DNA of 64,000 nt from Stutzerimonas balearica DSM 6083 (lineage in GTDB: Bacteria; Pseudomonadota; Gammaproteobacteria; Pseudomonadales; Pseudomonadaceae), in assembly GCF_000818015.1 (NCBI RefSeq), contig NZ_CP007511.1, forward strand, positions 2,800,501-2,864,500, in the 5' to 3' direction. Numbering within the stretch: the first letter of the stretch is position 1; each line of letters begins with the position of its first letter. This document shows positions 1 through 10,381 of the stretch, in pieces. Made by a program: the position numbers and the translations under genes. The notes beneath the pieces are model-generated. The model saw only the letters and a list, made by a program, of their open reading frames with translations, was not told the DNA's origin and searched no databases.

Positions 1-677
1 AGCGTGTCTGCCAATGCTCCTCGGTCGATGGTGGTATTCGAGCCGATCTCGACGTCGTCGCCGATAAGGACTCCACCGATCTGCGCGATCTTTTGCCAAC
101 TGCCCTTTTCGTTGGCAAAGCCGAAGCCTTCGCCACCGATTACTGCACCGGATTGAATCACCACGCGCTTGCCGATGACGACGTCGTGATACAGCGTGAC
201 CCGTGGCGCGAGCCGTCCGCCTTCGCCGATCCGACTACGCGCACCGATAAAGCACTGCGCCCCGATTTCGACATCCGCCTCGATGCAGGCGCCGGCCTCG
301 ATGACCACGTAAGCGCCGATGCGCGCCGAGGGGTGAACCTGCGCGCTGGCGGCGATCACCGCGGAGGGGTGGACGCCCGGGACGCTGGCAGGACGGGTTT
401 CGAACAGATGCGAAAGCTGTGCGTAGGCCAGGTAGGGGTTGCTGACGATAAGCGCAGCTCCCTGATACCGCTCGGCCTCTTCCGACGTGAGCAGCACGGC
501 GGCCGCCCGCGTCTCGGCGAGGTACTTGCGGTACTGGCTGTTCGCGAGAAAGCTCAGCTGGCCTGGCCCGGCATCCTGAAGTGTCGCAAGGCCGGTGATG
601 ACTCGCTGGGCATCGCCGCGCACCGAGCCGCCCAGCAACTCGGCCAGTTGGCCGAGCGAGTATTCGTGGCAGGACAT
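1..677 (-). CDS. lpxD: UDP-3-O-acylglucosamine N-acyltransferase LpxD (3' end outside window)
   Basis: LpxD transfers a 3-hydroxyacyl chain to UDP-3-O-acyl-glucosamine, the third step of lipid A synthesis, in the cytoplasm. About 225 N-terminal residues are visible: an N-terminal uridine-binding domain (starting [11 protein letters not shown]), then left-handed beta-helix hexapeptide repeats (for example [20 protein letters not shown]), the region containing [12 protein letters not shown], and [11 protein letters not shown] at the edge. The C-terminus lies left of base 1. The ATG at 677 lies one base after the skp stop codon, so the two genes are translationally close. The order bamA-skp-lpxD is the standard envelope biogenesis cluster. 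Identification is firm; only the missing end limits it. Confidence 0.95.
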   Translation of the reverse strand, partial: MSCHEYSLGQLAELLGGSVRGDAQRVITGLATLQDAGPGQLSFLANSQYRKYLAETRAAAVLLTSEEAERYQGAALIVSNPYLAYAQLSHLFETRPASVPGVHPSAVIAASAQVHPSARIGAYVVIEAGACIEADVEIGAQCFIGARSRIGEGGRLAPRVTLYHDVVIGKRVVIQSGAVIGGEGFGFANEKGSWQKIAQIGGVLIGDDVEIGSNTTIDRGALADT

Positions 678-678
678 G

Positions 679-1182
679 TCAACGCAGCTGGTTCATACGT
701 TCGATGACCTGACGCGTGATGTCGTACGTTGGCTTCACGTCGACCACGGCACCACGCTCCAGAACGATGTCGTAGTCACCCTTCTTGAGGACCTCCTCGA
801 CAGCCTTGTCCAGCTTCGGCTTGAGCTGCTTGAGCATGTCGCGGTCAGCAACGGCCTTGGCTTCGTTGAGCTCCTTGGACTGGAACTGGAAGTCACGCGC
901 CTTCTGCTTGAATTCCAGTTCGAGGCGCTCGCGCTCGGCCTGTTGCATCTTGTCGCCATCCTTGACCAGGCGGTCCTGAATGCGCTTCGCCTCGCTTTCC
1001 AGGCTCTTCAGCTTGCTCAACTGAGGGCCGAACTTCTTCTCGGCGTCGACGGCGTAACGCTTCGCGGCATCGGACTCGAGCAGCGCCATCTGGTAGTTCA
1101 GAACCGCAATCTTCATCTCGGCGAACGCGGGCGTCGCCACCAGAGCGGCGAGAACGAGAAACATCTGGGTCAACTTACGCAC
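679..1182 (-). CDS. skp: Periplasmic chaperone Skp/OmpH
   Basis: Periplasmic holdase that binds unfolded outer-membrane proteins on the way to the BAM complex. With a GTG start at 1182 the protein is 167 residues: signal peptide 1-21 ([10 protein letters not shown]... ending TPAFA), then the OmpH/Skp fold with a long charged coiled-coil ([20 protein letters not shown] and following) that forms the tentacles. The longest frame begins four codons upstream at another GTG (1194), but the AGGAG sits directly on that codon and remembered Pseudomonas homologues start MRKLTQ, so 1182 is preferred. It lies 50 bp downstream of bamA and abuts lpxD, so co-transcription is likely. Confidence 0.93.
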   Translation of the reverse strand: MRKLTQMFLVLAALVATPAFAEMKIAVLNYQMALLESDAAKRYAVDAEKKFGPQLSKLKSLESEAKRIQDRLVKDGDKMQQAERERLELEFKQKARDFQFQSKELNEAKAVADRDMLKQLKPKLDKAVEEVLKKGDYDIVLERGAVVDVKPTYDITRQVIERMNQLR

Positions 1183-1232
1183 GGTGAATACCACTCCTGC
1201 AAAGGTTACCGAAGCAAGATGCTCGGCTAGTG

Positions 1233-3584
1233 TTAGAACGTCTGCCCCAGGGAGAACTGGAACACCTGGGTATCGGCGTCATCCGGCTCCACGACGGGCA
1301 TCGCCAGACTGAAGCTCAACGGGCCCATCGCGGTAATCCATGTCAGGCCCACACCTACCGAACTGGCCATGTCACCGATATCGATGTCGCTGCAATTGTT
1401 CGAACCCGACGGGCAGTTGGTATCGAACACATTACCCACATCCCAGAACAGGGAGGTCCGCAGCGAGCGCTGGTCCTTGACGAAAGGCATCGGGAACAAC
1501 ACCTCGAGACCGCCCTGCACCAGCACGTTGCCACCGAACGGCAGCGGATCCTGATCCGGATCCTTCACCGTTCCCGGGCGCGTACCGTCGCTTGGTGTAC
1601 TGCGCGGCCCGAGGCTGCTGTCTTCGAAGCCGCGTACCGAGTTGAAGCCGCCAGCGTAGTAATGCTCGTAGAACGGCAGGCGCTCGGTCGAGCCATAGGC
1701 ATCACCGTAGCCCAGTCGGGTATGCATGCGCAGCGTGTAATCCTTCGTCATCGGCACGAACAGCTGGCCGTTGTAGTCGAGCTTGTAGAACGAAAGGTCG
1801 CTACCGGGAATGGTGGTTTCGAAGACCAGACTCTGCGAATGACCGCGAGTAGCCAGTACGCCGCGGTTCAGCGTCGATTCGGACCAGCCGGCCGAGCCCT
1901 TGAAGTTGAGGAAGCTGTCGCCTTCCTTCTCCATGAAATCGAAGATTTCGTCGACCGTATAGAGACCGGTATCGATGCTGTCCTGCTGAACGGACAGGCC
2001 GAAGGAGAGGCGCGCCGTCTCGCTGATCGGATAACCGATGTTGACACCCCCACCCAAGCTATCCACCGAGTAGCTGGACACGTCGTAATCGAGCTCGTCG
2101 TAGTCGGTCGTCCGGTAGAACGCGTTGTAGCCGAGACTGACGCCATCCTCGGTCCAGTAGGGATCGACGAAGCCGAAGTTGTAGCGCGTCTGGTACTCGC
2201 TGCGATTCAACCCCAGGCTCACGCGGTTACCGGTGCCGAGGAAGTTGTTCTGGCTGATCGAGCCACCGAGAATCAGGCCGGCATTCTGCGCGAAACCGAC
2301 GCTGGCCATGATCGAGCCCGAAGGCTGCTCCTCGACGCTGTAGTTCACGTCGATCTGGTCCTCGGTTCCCGGCACCTGCGGTGTCTCGACGTTCACTTCC
2401 TTAAAGAAGCCCAGCCGTTCCAGACGGGTCTTGGACTGGTCGATCAGGTAGGTCGACGCCCAGCCACCTTCCATCTGGCGCATCTCGCGACGCAGCACCT
2501 CGTCCTCGGTCTTGGTGTTGCCACGGAAGTTGATGCGGTTGACGTAGGCACGGTTGCCCGGGTCGACGACGAACGTGATGGAGACGGTGTTGTCCTCGTC
2601 GTGCGGCTCCGGTACGCCGTTGACGTTGGCGAACGTGTAGCCCTCGTTACCGAGCCGGCGCGTGATCAGCTCGGATGTCGTGGTCATCACCTTGCGCGAG
2701 AAAACCTGGCCTTGCTTGGCCAGCAGTAGAGCTTCGACCTCTTCACGCGGCACCTTGAGGTCGCCGCTGAGTTTCACGTCGCGAACGGTGTAACGCTCGC
2801 CTTCGGCGATGTTAACCGTGACATAGACATCCTTCTTATCCGGGGTAATCGACACCTGGGTCGAGGTGATGTCCATGTTGATGTAGCCACGGTCCAGATA
2901 ATAGGACCGCAGCCGCTCGAGGTCGCCGGACAGCTTTTCGCGAGCGTACTTGTCGTCATTACGGAAGAACGACAGCCAATTGGTCGTCTTCAGTTCGAAC
3001 AGATCGGTCAGCTCTTCATCGGAGAACACCGTATTGCCGACCACATTGATGTGCTTGATCGCGGCGACCGAGCCTTCATTGATCTTGATCTTCAGTGCTA
3101 CGCGATTTCGAGGCTGGTTGACGACGTCGGTTTCGATGCTGGCCGAGTAACGCCCCTGCGCGACGTACTGGCGCTGCAGCTCGTTACGTACGCCCTCGAG
3201 CGTTGCGCGCTGGAAAATCTCGCCTTCGGCCAAGCCCGACTGCTGGAGACCCGCCAGCAGATCCTCGGTTTTGATCGCCTTGTTGCCCTCGATTTCGATG
3301 GCCGAAATGGACGGTCGCTCCACGACACTGATCACCAGCACGTTGCCTTCGCGGCCGAGCTGGATATCCTGGAAGAAACCGGTACGGAACAAGGCCCGCG
3401 TGGCCTCTACCAGGCGCTGGTCATCAGCCGGCTCGCCCACATTGAGCGGCAGAGCACCGAACACGCTGCCTGCAGAGACCCGCTGGAGGCCGTTGACCCG
3501 GATATCGGAAATGGTGAAGGACTCAGCGTGGACTTCGGCGATCATCAAAGCGGAGATCACCGCGGGAAGCAGCAGACGTTTCAT
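1233..3584 (-). CDS. bamA: Outer membrane protein assembly factor BamA
   Basis: Core Omp85 subunit of the beta-barrel assembly machine in the outer membrane. The 783-residue product has a signal peptide (1-20, ending EVHA), five POTRA domains (about 22-420, with the usual VNGLQRVSAGSVF opening), and a C-terminal 16-strand barrel. The conserved VRGF motif of the lid loop is at 650-653 and the chain ends in phenylalanine (SLGQTF), the beta-signal. The ATG at 3584 has a good AAAGGA ribosome site. It is 69 bp downstream of rseP and upstream of skp-lpxD. Length and all hallmarks are normal for the family. Confidence 0.97.
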   Translation of the reverse strand: MKRLLLPAVISALMIAEVHAESFTISDIRVNGLQRVSAGSVFGALPLNVGEPADDQRLVEATRALFRTGFFQDIQLGREGNVLVISVVERPSISAIEIEGNKAIKTEDLLAGLQQSGLAEGEIFQRATLEGVRNELQRQYVAQGRYSASIETDVVNQPRNRVALKIKINEGSVAAIKHINVVGNTVFSDEELTDLFELKTTNWLSFFRNDDKYAREKLSGDLERLRSYYLDRGYINMDITSTQVSITPDKKDVYVTVNIAEGERYTVRDVKLSGDLKVPREEVEALLLAKQGQVFSRKVMTTTSELITRRLGNEGYTFANVNGVPEPHDEDNTVSITFVVDPGNRAYVNRINFRGNTKTEDEVLRREMRQMEGGWASTYLIDQSKTRLERLGFFKEVNVETPQVPGTEDQIDVNYSVEEQPSGSIMASVGFAQNAGLILGGSISQNNFLGTGNRVSLGLNRSEYQTRYNFGFVDPYWTEDGVSLGYNAFYRTTDYDELDYDVSSYSVDSLGGGVNIGYPISETARLSFGLSVQQDSIDTGLYTVDEIFDFMEKEGDSFLNFKGSAGWSESTLNRGVLATRGHSQSLVFETTIPGSDLSFYKLDYNGQLFVPMTKDYTLRMHTRLGYGDAYGSTERLPFYEHYYAGGFNSVRGFEDSSLGPRSTPSDGTRPGTVKDPDQDPLPFGGNVLVQGGLEVLFPMPFVKDQRSLRTSLFWDVGNVFDTNCPSGSNNCSDIDIGDMASSVGVGLTWITAMGPLSFSLAMPVVEPDDADTQVFQFSLGQTF

Positions 3585-3653
3585 GAAGTCCTTTCTTATT
3601 TCAGACCTGACGGATGAGCCGACGCCTAGCGCGGCAACAATACGGATTCTGCG

Positions 3654-5006
3654 TTACAGGCGGCCCAGGTCATTGACCAGCGCAAGCAGCATCACCCCGA
3701 CGACCAGACTGATGCCGATCTGAACACCCCATCCCTGCACTCTTTCGGACAACGGTCGGCCGCGAAGCCATTCGATGGCGTAAAAAAGCAGGTGCCCGCC
3801 ATCAAGCACCGGGATTGGCAGCAGATTGAGAACCCCCAGGCTTATGCTCAGATAGGCGAGAAAATTGAGGAAATCCCCGACACCGGACTGGGCAGAAGCG
3901 CCGGCCACTTTAGCAATCGTTATCGGGCCGCTCAAGTTTTTTACCGACAGCTCGCCGAAGAGCATTTTCTTCAGCGAATCAAGCGTCAGCAGCGTCATCG
4001 TGCCGGTTCGGCGCAGGCTCTCGACGACCGCCTCGAGCGGCCCATGGCTTACTTCGCGCAGCATGTTAGCCGGCCACTCACCGCCTTCGACGCCTGCGCC
4101 CAGATAGCCTCTGCGCGCCTGGCCTTCACCCCTTGCGGCCAAGGTGACCGACAGATCCTGCGTCCGACCATCGCGCTCGACCGACAGGGTCACGGTTTCG
4201 CCCGCCAGGGGACGAACGGCATCGATGACATCCTGCCAGTCATCCAGGGAGCGCCCTTCAACAGCCAGCAATCGGTCACCGAGCTTCAGACCAGCCGCCT
4301 GAGCCGGCCCCTCCGGATCGAGCTGCGCAATGATCGGCGCAATGCGAGGGCGCCAGGGCCGGATCCCGAGTGCAGCCAGCGGATCGGGCTCTTCTGCCCC
4401 CTTGAGCCATTCCCGCAGGGGAACCTCGACCTTGCGCTCGAGCGAGTCGCCGAGATCGCGAACCACCATCTCCAACGAGCCGGACTCGCCGAGGCGGCGC
4501 ACCAGCTGCAGATTCACATCGCCCCAGCCCGAAACCGCCTTGCCATCGATAGCGATCAGCTCCTGATCCGGCCCAATGCCAGCCTGCACGGCCAGGCTAC
4601 CGGGCGCTACGCTACCGACCACCGGACGCAACTGCTGACTGCCCAGCATCGCCAACAACCAGAAGAACAGCAGAGCCAGAAGGAAATTCGCGATAGGGCC
4701 AGCGGCTACGATGGCAAAGCGCTGGCGGACGGACTTGCGGTTGAACGCCTGCCCCAAGAGTTCGTCAGGCACCTCACCTTCGCGCTCGTCGAGCATCTTC
4801 ACATAGCCACCGAGCGGAATGGCAGCCACGACGAACTCGGTACCATGCCGGTCATGCCAACGCAGGAGTGGCGAACCAAAACCGACCGAGAAGCGCAACA
4901 CCTTTACACCGCAGCGCCTGGCGACCCAGAAATGACCGAACTCGTGAAACGTGACCAGCACCCCGAGTGCTATCAGGGTACCGGCAATCATGTAAAGCGC
5001 GCTCAT
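3654..5006 (-). CDS. rseP: Site-2 intramembrane zinc protease RseP (MucP)
   Basis: Inner-membrane metalloprotease that cleaves anti-sigma factors (MucA in pseudomonads) after the first site-1 cut, releasing the envelope stress sigma factor AlgU. The 450-residue product carries the zinc motif HEFGH at 21-25 in the first transmembrane helix, two central PDZ domains (about 110-300) and the second active-site motif NLLPIPVLDGG near 394-404 in a late helix. A longer frame starts 16 codons upstream, but GGAGG lies just before the ATG at 5006 and the family starts MSALYMI. The gene lies 13 bp after dxr, as in other Pseudomonas. Confidence 0.96.
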   Translation of the reverse strand: MSALYMIAGTLIALGVLVTFHEFGHFWVARRCGVKVLRFSVGFGSPLLRWHDRHGTEFVVAAIPLGGYVKMLDEREGEVPDELLGQAFNRKSVRQRFAIVAAGPIANFLLALLFFWLLAMLGSQQLRPVVGSVAPGSLAVQAGIGPDQELIAIDGKAVSGWGDVNLQLVRRLGESGSLEMVVRDLGDSLERKVEVPLREWLKGAEEPDPLAALGIRPWRPRIAPIIAQLDPEGPAQAAGLKLGDRLLAVEGRSLDDWQDVIDAVRPLAGETVTLSVERDGRTQDLSVTLAARGEGQARRGYLGAGVEGGEWPANMLREVSHGPLEAVVESLRRTGTMTLLTLDSLKKMLFGELSVKNLSGPITIAKVAGASAQSGVGDFLNFLAYLSISLGVLNLLPIPVLDGGHLLFYAIEWLRGRPLSERVQGWGVQIGISLVVGVMLLALVNDLGRL

Positions 5007-5019
5007 AAGGTCCTCCGGG

Positions 5020-6207
5020 CTAACGCCCGTGGCGGCCCAGCCAGTCACCCGCAAGCCGGCGAGCCTGCTGATCCGCCATCAACACATCGTCGAGACAGCC
5101 GGCCGCACCGACCGCCTCCTGCTCCAACACATCGGCGATGATACTCGCGATCTCGGTAAAACGGATGCGCCGCCCCAGAAACGCCTCAACGGCGACCTCA
5201 TTCGCGGCATTGAGCATGGCCGGCGCGGTACCGCCGGCCTCGGCTGCCTCTCGAGCCAGACGCAGGCAGGGAAAGCGCGCATCGTCCGGTGCCTGGAATT
5301 CGAGCTGACCGATGCGCAGCAGATCGAGTGCCGACACGCCCGAATCGATGCGCTCGGGCCAGGCAAGGGCATGCGCGATGGGGGTGCGCATGTCAGGGTT
5401 GCCAAGCTGCGCCAACACCGATCCATCGACATAGTCGACCATCGAGTGGATGACGCTCTGTGGGTGAACAACGACCTCGACCTGACTCGGACGCGCATTG
5501 AACAACCAGCATGCCTCGATCAACTCGAGCCCTTTATTCATCATGCTCGCCGAGTCGACGGAAATCTTGCGCCCCATCGACCAGTTCGGATGCGCACAGG
5601 CCTGCTCGGGCGTCACATCGACCAGCGCCTCGGCTGGCATTTTCCGGAATGGCCCGCCGGAGGCGGTCAGCAGAATGCGCCGGACCCCGACCGCAGCCAT
5701 CCCTCGCGAGTAATCGGTCGGCAGGCACTGGAATATCGCGTTGTGCTCGCTATCGATCGGCAGCAGTACCGCTTCACTCTGCTGCAGAGCCTGCATGAAC
5801 AGTGCGCCAGACATCACCAGCGCCTCCTTGTTTGCCAGCAGCACTCGCTTGCCTGACTGCACGGCGGATAGCGTCGGACGCAGACCGGCTGCACCGACGA
5901 TGGCCGCCATGACTACATCGACCTCGGGATGAGCGGCGACTTCGCATAGCCCGCCGCAACCGACGAGCACGCGCGTTGCCAACCCGGCCGCATGAAGATC
6001 GGCCTGCAGCACTCGGGCCTGGGCCTCATCGGCCAGCACCGCGAAGCGGGGACGATGCCGCAGGCACAGCGCCTTGAGTTCAGCAACCCGGCTGAAGGCC
6101 GTAAGCGCGAAGACCGAGTAGCGCTCAGGATGACGGGCAATGACATCGAGCGTGCTTAGGCCAATGGAGCCGGTAGCACCCAAGACGGTGACCTTGAGGG
6201 TCGTCAC
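5020..6207 (-). CDS. dxr: 1-deoxy-D-xylulose 5-phosphate reductoisomerase
   Basis: Makes 2-C-methyl-D-erythritol 4-phosphate from DXP with NADPH and a divalent metal, the committed step of the MEP isoprenoid pathway. The NADPH-binding GATGSIG motif is near the N-terminus, followed by the [23 protein letters not shown] and LTASGGPFR motifs and the metal/substrate site around [11 protein letters not shown] place the start at a GTG at 6207 (protein beginning [10 protein letters not shown], 395 aa) because it overlaps the cdsA stop as GTGA; the open frame extends 8 codons further. Part of the frr-uppS-cdsA-dxr-rseP run, where uppS uses its isoprenoid products. Confidence 0.95.
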   Translation of the reverse strand: MTTLKVTVLGATGSIGLSTLDVIARHPERYSVFALTAFSRVAELKALCLRHRPRFAVLADEAQARVLQADLHAAGLATRVLVGCGGLCEVAAHPEVDVVMAAIVGAAGLRPTLSAVQSGKRVLLANKEALVMSGALFMQALQQSEAVLLPIDSEHNAIFQCLPTDYSRGMAAVGVRRILLTASGGPFRKMPAEALVDVTPEQACAHPNWSMGRKISVDSASMMNKGLELIEACWLFNARPSQVEVVVHPQSVIHSMVDYVDGSVLAQLGNPDMRTPIAHALAWPERIDSGVSALDLLRIGQLEFQAPDDARFPCLRLAREAAEAGGTAPAMLNAANEVAVEAFLGRRIRFTEIASIIADVLEQEAVGAAGCLDDVLMADQQARRLAGDWLGRHGR

Positions 6208-7019
6208 AGCGCCCCCCACCCAGCCAACCACAACAGCACGGCAAACACCGGCACCGCGGCCGTCAGGCTGTCGATCCGGTCCATGACACCGCCGTGACCC
6301 GGAAGCAGCTGACTGCTGTCCTTGATGCCCGCATTGCGCTTGAACATGCTTTCGGTGAGATCGCCGATCACCGAGATCAACACCACCACCGCCGCCCCAA
6401 GCAACGCGAGTACGAGCTCACGCGGAGCCCAATCGCGGTACAACCCGACGCCAACGGTAACAAGCAGGCTCGCTACCAGGCCGCCGAACAGGCCCTCCCA
6501 GCTCTTGCCGGGACTGACCTCGGGAGCGAGCTTGCGCCGACCGAAGCGCCGCCCGGAAAAATACGCACCGATATCGGCAACCCACACCAGCACCATCACC
6601 GCCACGATCAACCAGTTCCCCATCGGCCACTGTTTGAGCAGCACCAAGGCCTGCCAGGCAGGCAGCAGCACCAGGAAACCAAAGGCGAGGCTGCCGCCTG
6701 CCCCTCCCCAGTAACGACGGCTTTGCGGATAACCCAGCACCAGGAAGGTCGCAAAAACCCACCAGGCAATTGCCGCAGCAAGCACCCAGGCGGCGAGAGC
6801 CGGATTGGCATAGAGCACCGCAAGCAGCAACGCCACGCCTGCCGCGTAGCCAACTCTCACCGACTGCGAAGAGAAACCCGCGAGCCGGGCCCATTCCCAG
6901 CCCCCCAAGGTAACTGCAACGCCGATAAAGATGGCGAACGCCAGCCCCTCGAGCAGAAAGAAACCGATCAGGGCGATCGGCAGAAGAATCGCCGCGGTGA
7001 TGATTCGTTGTTTCAGCAT
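6204..7019 (-). CDS. cdsA: Phosphatidate cytidylyltransferase
   Basis: Integral membrane enzyme forming CDP-diacylglycerol from phosphatidic acid and CTP, the precursor of all phospholipids. The 271-residue protein is strongly hydrophobic with about eight predicted transmembrane segments and carries the CDS signature near the C-terminal half ([20 protein letters not shown] then SPGKSWEG). It overlaps uppS by 7 bp upstream and dxr by 4 bp downstream, so the three are translated as one operon. Length is normal. Confidence 0.96.
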   Translation of the reverse strand: MLKQRIITAAILLPIALIGFFLLEGLAFAIFIGVAVTLGGWEWARLAGFSSQSVRVGYAAGVALLLAVLYANPALAAWVLAAAIAWWVFATFLVLGYPQSRRYWGGAGGSLAFGFLVLLPAWQALVLLKQWPMGNWLIVAVMVLVWVADIGAYFSGRRFGRRKLAPEVSPGKSWEGLFGGLVASLLVTVGVGLYRDWAPRELVLALLGAAVVVLISVIGDLTESMFKRNAGIKDSSQLLPGHGGVMDRIDSLTAAVPVFAVLLWLAGWGAL

Positions 7020-7774
7020 TCGACCTTGGCCTCGCGCTCCACCTGCTCGCTGGTCTTGCCGAAACGACGCTGCCGGGAGGCGAAATCGGCAAGCGCCTTA
7101 CGCATCGCCTGCCGCTTGAAGTCGGGCCAGAACAGATCGGAAAAATACAGCTCCGCATAGGCGAGCTGCCAGAGCAGAAAATTGCTGATGCGTTGTTCGC
7201 CACCGGTGCGAATGCACAGGTCGGGCGGGGGCAGCTCGCCCGTCGCCAGATAGCCTTCGAACAGTGCCGGTGTGATCTCGTCCGGATTCAACCTGCCCGC
7301 CTGCGCCTCGCGCGCCAGGCGTTGCGTGGCCTGCAGGATGTCCCATTGACCACCGTAGTTGGCAGCCACTTGCAGGATGAAGCGCCGATTATGCGCAGTG
7401 GTCTCTTCGGCGTCCCGCATCGCCGCCTGCAGCTCCGGATGGAAGCGGCTGCGATCGCCGATGATCCGCAGACGAATGCCGTTATCGTCCAGCTTGCGCG
7501 CTTCCCGGCGTAGCGCAGAAAGGAACAGCTCCATCAGCGCCCCCACCTCATCGGCGGGCCGCTGCCAGTTCTCACTGGAAAAGGCGAACAGCGTCAGCAC
7601 TTCGACGCCCGACTCGGCACACACCTCGATGACGGCTCGCACCGCATCGACACCCGCCTTGTGGCCCGCCACACCAGGCAACAGCCGGCGTTTGGCCCAG
7701 CGATTGTTTCCGTCCATGATGATCGCGACGTGGCGGGGGACGGCCCCCCGCGCGATCTGTTTGCCGTTTTCCAT
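7013..7774 (-). CDS. uppS: Undecaprenyl diphosphate synthase (cis-prenyltransferase)
   Basis: Condenses eight isopentenyl diphosphates onto farnesyl diphosphate to give the C55 carrier lipid used for peptidoglycan and O-antigen. The 253-residue product has the family signature HVAIIMDGNNRWAKRR with the catalytic aspartate, the FAFSSENW segment, and the C-terminal LCIRTGGEQRISNFLLWQ and YSEL-like YAELYFSDLFWP motifs. The open frame could begin 14 codons earlier (7816), but the ATG at 7774 gives the usual family length and N-terminus. It overlaps cdsA by 7 bp. Confidence 0.95.
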   Translation of the reverse strand: MENGKQIARGAVPRHVAIIMDGNNRWAKRRLLPGVAGHKAGVDAVRAVIEVCAESGVEVLTLFAFSSENWQRPADEVGALMELFLSALRREARKLDDNGIRLRIIGDRSRFHPELQAAMRDAEETTAHNRRFILQVAANYGGQWDILQATQRLAREAQAGRLNPDEITPALFEGYLATGELPPPDLCIRTGGEQRISNFLLWQLAYAELYFSDLFWPDFKRQAMRKALADFASRQRRFGKTSEQVEREAKVEC

Positions 7775-7848
7775 GACCAACTCTACTTGCGCTATCAAAC
7801 GCTGCGATGAATACAAGACGCTGCAAGCGCCAGCTCGAGCTCATCGAC

Positions 7849-7879
7849 CGAAGCGCACCGCCAATGGCAATGCGCTTCG
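7849..7879 (-). other. Inverted repeat between frr and uppS
   Basis: Perfect 9-bp arms CGAAGCGCA (7849-7857) and TGCGCTTCG (7871-7879) enclose a 13-base loop that itself contains GCC-AAT-GGC. No T-run follows, so it does not look like a rho-independent terminator. It lies in the 122-bp gap between frr and uppS and could be an RNA processing or pausing structure. Function unknown. Confidence 0.5.
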
Positions 7880-7896
7880 CAGAACAGACTGAAGAA

Positions 7897-8454
7897 TCAG
7901 ACTGCCATGAGGTCCGCTTCCTTCGCCTCTAGCGCCTTGTCGATGTCGGCAACGAACTTGTCGGTAAGTTTCTGAACATCGTCCTGGCCACGGCGTTCCT
8001 CGTCCTCGCTGATTTCCTTTTCCTTGACCAGGTCCTTGAGCTGGGCCAGTGCGTCGCGACGGATATTGCGCACCGCCACGCGAGCATTTTCCGCCTCGGC
8101 ACGCGCCTGGCGCGTATAACCCTTGCGGGTTTCCTCGGTCAGGGCCGGCATCGGCACGCGAATGGTCGTGCCGGCAGTTGCCGGGTTGAGCCCCAGATCG
8201 GAAGTCATGATCGCCTTTTCCACCGCCTGGATCATGCTCTTGTCGAACACGGTCAGCGCAAGCGTGCGCGAGTCTTCGGCCACCACGTTGGCCACCTGGC
8301 GCAACGGGGTGTCAGCGCCGTAATAGGACACCATGACACCGTCGAGGATGCTGGGATGAGCACGCCCGGTACGAATCTTTGCGAAAGCGTGTTCCAGCGA
8401 CTCGAGGGACTTCTTCATGCGCTCCTGCGCGTCTTGCTTGATCTCGTTGATCAT
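7897..8454 (-). CDS. frr: Ribosome recycling factor
   Basis: Splits post-termination 70S ribosomes together with EF-G. The 185-residue length is exactly that of the family. Visible motifs are the N-terminal helix ([20 protein letters not shown]), the [12 protein letters not shown] segment, [17 protein letters not shown] and the C-terminal [14 protein letters not shown] helix. The ATG overlaps the pyrH stop by 4 bp (ATGA), the normal pyrH-frr arrangement, so translation is coupled. Confidence 0.97.
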   Translation of the reverse strand: MINEIKQDAQERMKKSLESLEHAFAKIRTGRAHPSILDGVMVSYYGADTPLRQVANVVAEDSRTLALTVFDKSMIQAVEKAIMTSDLGLNPATAGTTIRVPMPALTEETRKGYTRQARAEAENARVAVRNIRRDALAQLKDLVKEKEISEDEERRGQDDVQKLTDKFVADIDKALEAKEADLMAV

Positions 8455-9194
8455 TCGTTCGATTCCTCGATGAGAGTTCCTTCGGCGCCCCCCAGCACGA
8501 TATTGAGCAGGGCACCGGGCTTGTTCATGTTGAAGACACGCAGCGGCATATTGTGGTCACGACAGAGGCAGATGGCCGTCAGATCCATAACCCCAAGCTT
8601 GCGGTCCAGCACCTCGTCGTAGCTGAGCTCGGTGAACTTCTCGGCATTCGGATCCTTGAAAGGATCGGCCGTGTATACGCCGTCGACCTTCGTCGCCTTG
8701 AGCACCACGTCGGCCTGAATCTCGATCGCCCGCAGGCAGGCCGCCGAGTCCGTGGTGAAGAACGGGTTGCCCGTGCCGGCGGAGAAGATCACAACCTCAC
8801 CGCTCTTGAGATGGCGCATCGCCTTGCGTCGGTCATAGTGATCGGTCACCCCAACCATCGAGATGGCCGACATAACCAGCGCCGGAATGTTCGAACGCTC
8901 CAGCGCGTCACGCATCGCCAGGCCGTTCATCACCGTGGCAAGCATGCCCATATGGTCGCCGGTTACACGATCCATCCCGGCGGCGGACAGCGCCGCCCCC
9001 CGGAACAGGTTGCCGCCACCGATCACCAGGCCCACTTCCACGCCAATGCCCACCAGCTGGCCAACCTCGAGCGCCATGCGATCCAGCACTTTGGGATCGA
9101 TGCCGAAGTCCTCCGTGCCCATCAGCGCTTCGCCGCTCAGTTTGAGCAGGATTCGTTTGTAGCGAGGATTTCGAGCACTCATCTGCTGAGCCAT
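8451..9194 (-). CDS. pyrH: Uridylate kinase
   Basis: Bacterial-type UMP kinase of the amino acid kinase family, making UDP; allosterically controlled by GTP and UTP in related enzymes. The 247-residue protein shows the N-terminal [12 protein letters not shown] phosphate-binding region, [10 protein letters not shown], and the nucleotide-site segments [19 protein letters not shown] and [14 protein letters not shown]. It is followed directly by frr with overlapping codons, and preceded by tsf across about 200 bp that contains a terminator. Confidence 0.97.
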   Translation of the reverse strand: MAQQMSARNPRYKRILLKLSGEALMGTEDFGIDPKVLDRMALEVGQLVGIGVEVGLVIGGGNLFRGAALSAAGMDRVTGDHMGMLATVMNGLAMRDALERSNIPALVMSAISMVGVTDHYDRRKAMRHLKSGEVVIFSAGTGNPFFTTDSAACLRAIEIQADVVLKATKVDGVYTADPFKDPNAEKFTELSYDEVLDRKLGVMDLTAICLCRDHNMPLRVFNMNKPGALLNIVLGGAEGTLIEESNE

Positions 9195-9338
9195 TGGCGT
9201 GCGCCTCCCACGGCGTTCGAAAGAAAACGGTATTGATTGGGCATAGAAGAATAATCTGCGCTTGGACCAACGAACGAACGATAAGTGCCAGCGAGACTAT
9301 ATCGTGTAGAGCCAGTATTTTGCTGCCACCAGTTTGAC

Positions 9339-9371
9339 AAAGAGGCCGCGCGCGTTAGCGGGCAGCCTCTT
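9339..9371 (-). terminator. Probable rho-independent terminator after tsf
   Basis: Reading on the minus strand just after the tsf stop codon, arms AAGAGGC (9371-9365) and GCCTCTTT (9346-9339) can pair, with additional GC-rich pairing possible inside. The U-tract is short (TTTG), so the call is moderate. It would separate rpsB-tsf from pyrH. Confidence 0.5.
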
Positions 9372-9392
9372 CGTACCGGACGGCCTGAAACG

Positions 9393-10262
9393 TTACTGCT
9401 TGCTTGCCGCTACCTGAGCAGCAACCTCTGCAGCGAAGTCGACCTCGGCCTTCTCGATGCCCTCACCCACTTCGTAGCGCACGAAGGAGACGATTTCCGC
9501 ACCGGCCTTCTTGGCCAGGTCGCCGACCTTGATTTCCGGATCCTTGACGAAAGCCTGTTCGACGAGGCTCGCCTCGGCCAGGAACTTGTTGATACGGCCC
9601 TTGACCATGTTCTCGACGATATTCTCGGGCTTGCCGGCAATCTTCTCAGCATTGAGCTGCAGGAAGATTTCCTTTTCCTTGGCGATCAGCTCTTCGGAAA
9701 CGTCAGCTGGCGTCAGCACCGCTGGGTTGCTGGCCGCAACGTGCATGGCGATGTCCTTGGCCAGCTCAGGGTTACCACCCTTGAGCACAACCAGAACGCC
9801 AATGCGGTGACCGTGCAGGTAGGCGCCAACGGTGTCGCCCTCGACGCGAGTCAGGCGACGGATGTTGACGTTCTCGCCACACTTGGCGACCAGCGCCAGG
9901 CGCGACTCTTCCTGCGACTCGATCAGCGGGGCAGCATCGGTCAGCCCTTGATCGAAAGCCTTGTCCAGGCTCTGCGCAACGAACGCCTTGAAGTCATCCT
10001 GCAGCGCCAGGAAGTCGGTTTGCGAGTTGACTTCGATGATCACGCCAGACTTGTTGTCCGCTGCAATCTTGACTGCGATGGAACCTTCGGCGGCAATATT
10101 ACCGGCTTTCTTGGCGGCCTTGATGGCGCCAGCCGCACGCATGTCGTCGATTGCCTTTTCGATGTCGCCGCCCGCTGCCGTCAGCGCCTTCTTGCAATCC
10201 ATCATGCCCAGGCCGGTACGCTCGCGCAGTTCCTTGACCAGGGCCGCAGTAATTTCTGCCAT
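9393..10262 (-). CDS. tsf: Translation elongation factor Ts
   Basis: Guanine nucleotide exchange factor for EF-Tu. The 289-residue product starts [19 protein letters not shown] with the canonical N-terminal UBA-like domain and [12 protein letters not shown] motif, followed by the core with [16 protein letters not shown] (the TDF motif that displaces magnesium from EF-Tu) and the coiled-coil region. The open frame runs 31 codons further upstream through the intergenic hairpin; the ATG at 10262, with an AGAGG upstream, is the family start. Confidence 0.97.
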   Translation of the reverse strand: MAEITAALVKELRERTGLGMMDCKKALTAAGGDIEKAIDDMRAAGAIKAAKKAGNIAAEGSIAVKIAADNKSGVIIEVNSQTDFLALQDDFKAFVAQSLDKAFDQGLTDAAPLIESQEESRLALVAKCGENVNIRRLTRVEGDTVGAYLHGHRIGVLVVLKGGNPELAKDIAMHVAASNPAVLTPADVSEELIAKEKEIFLQLNAEKIAGKPENIVENMVKGRINKFLAEASLVEQAFVKDPEIKVGDLAKKAGAEIVSFVRYEVGEGIEKAEVDFAAEVAAQVAASKQ

Positions 10263-10324
10263 GTTCGAATCCTCTGATAGGTTTCTAACCAGTCGCCCTC
10301 TCGGACGATCAATTCGGAGTGACA

Positions 10325-10349
10325 AAGAAGGGGGCCTAGCCCCCTTCTT
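10325..10349 (-). terminator. Strong hairpin between rpsB and tsf
   Basis: Perfect 11-bp arms AAGAAGGGGGC (10325-10335) and GCCCCCTTCTT (10339-10349) with a 3-base loop, followed on the minus strand by TTGTC. It lies between the rpsB stop and tsf start and probably attenuates read-through, adjusting EF-Ts against S2 levels. Confidence 0.75.
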
Positions 10350-10381
10350 GTCCATCGGGTCTCACGCTAAGGCGCGACGGC

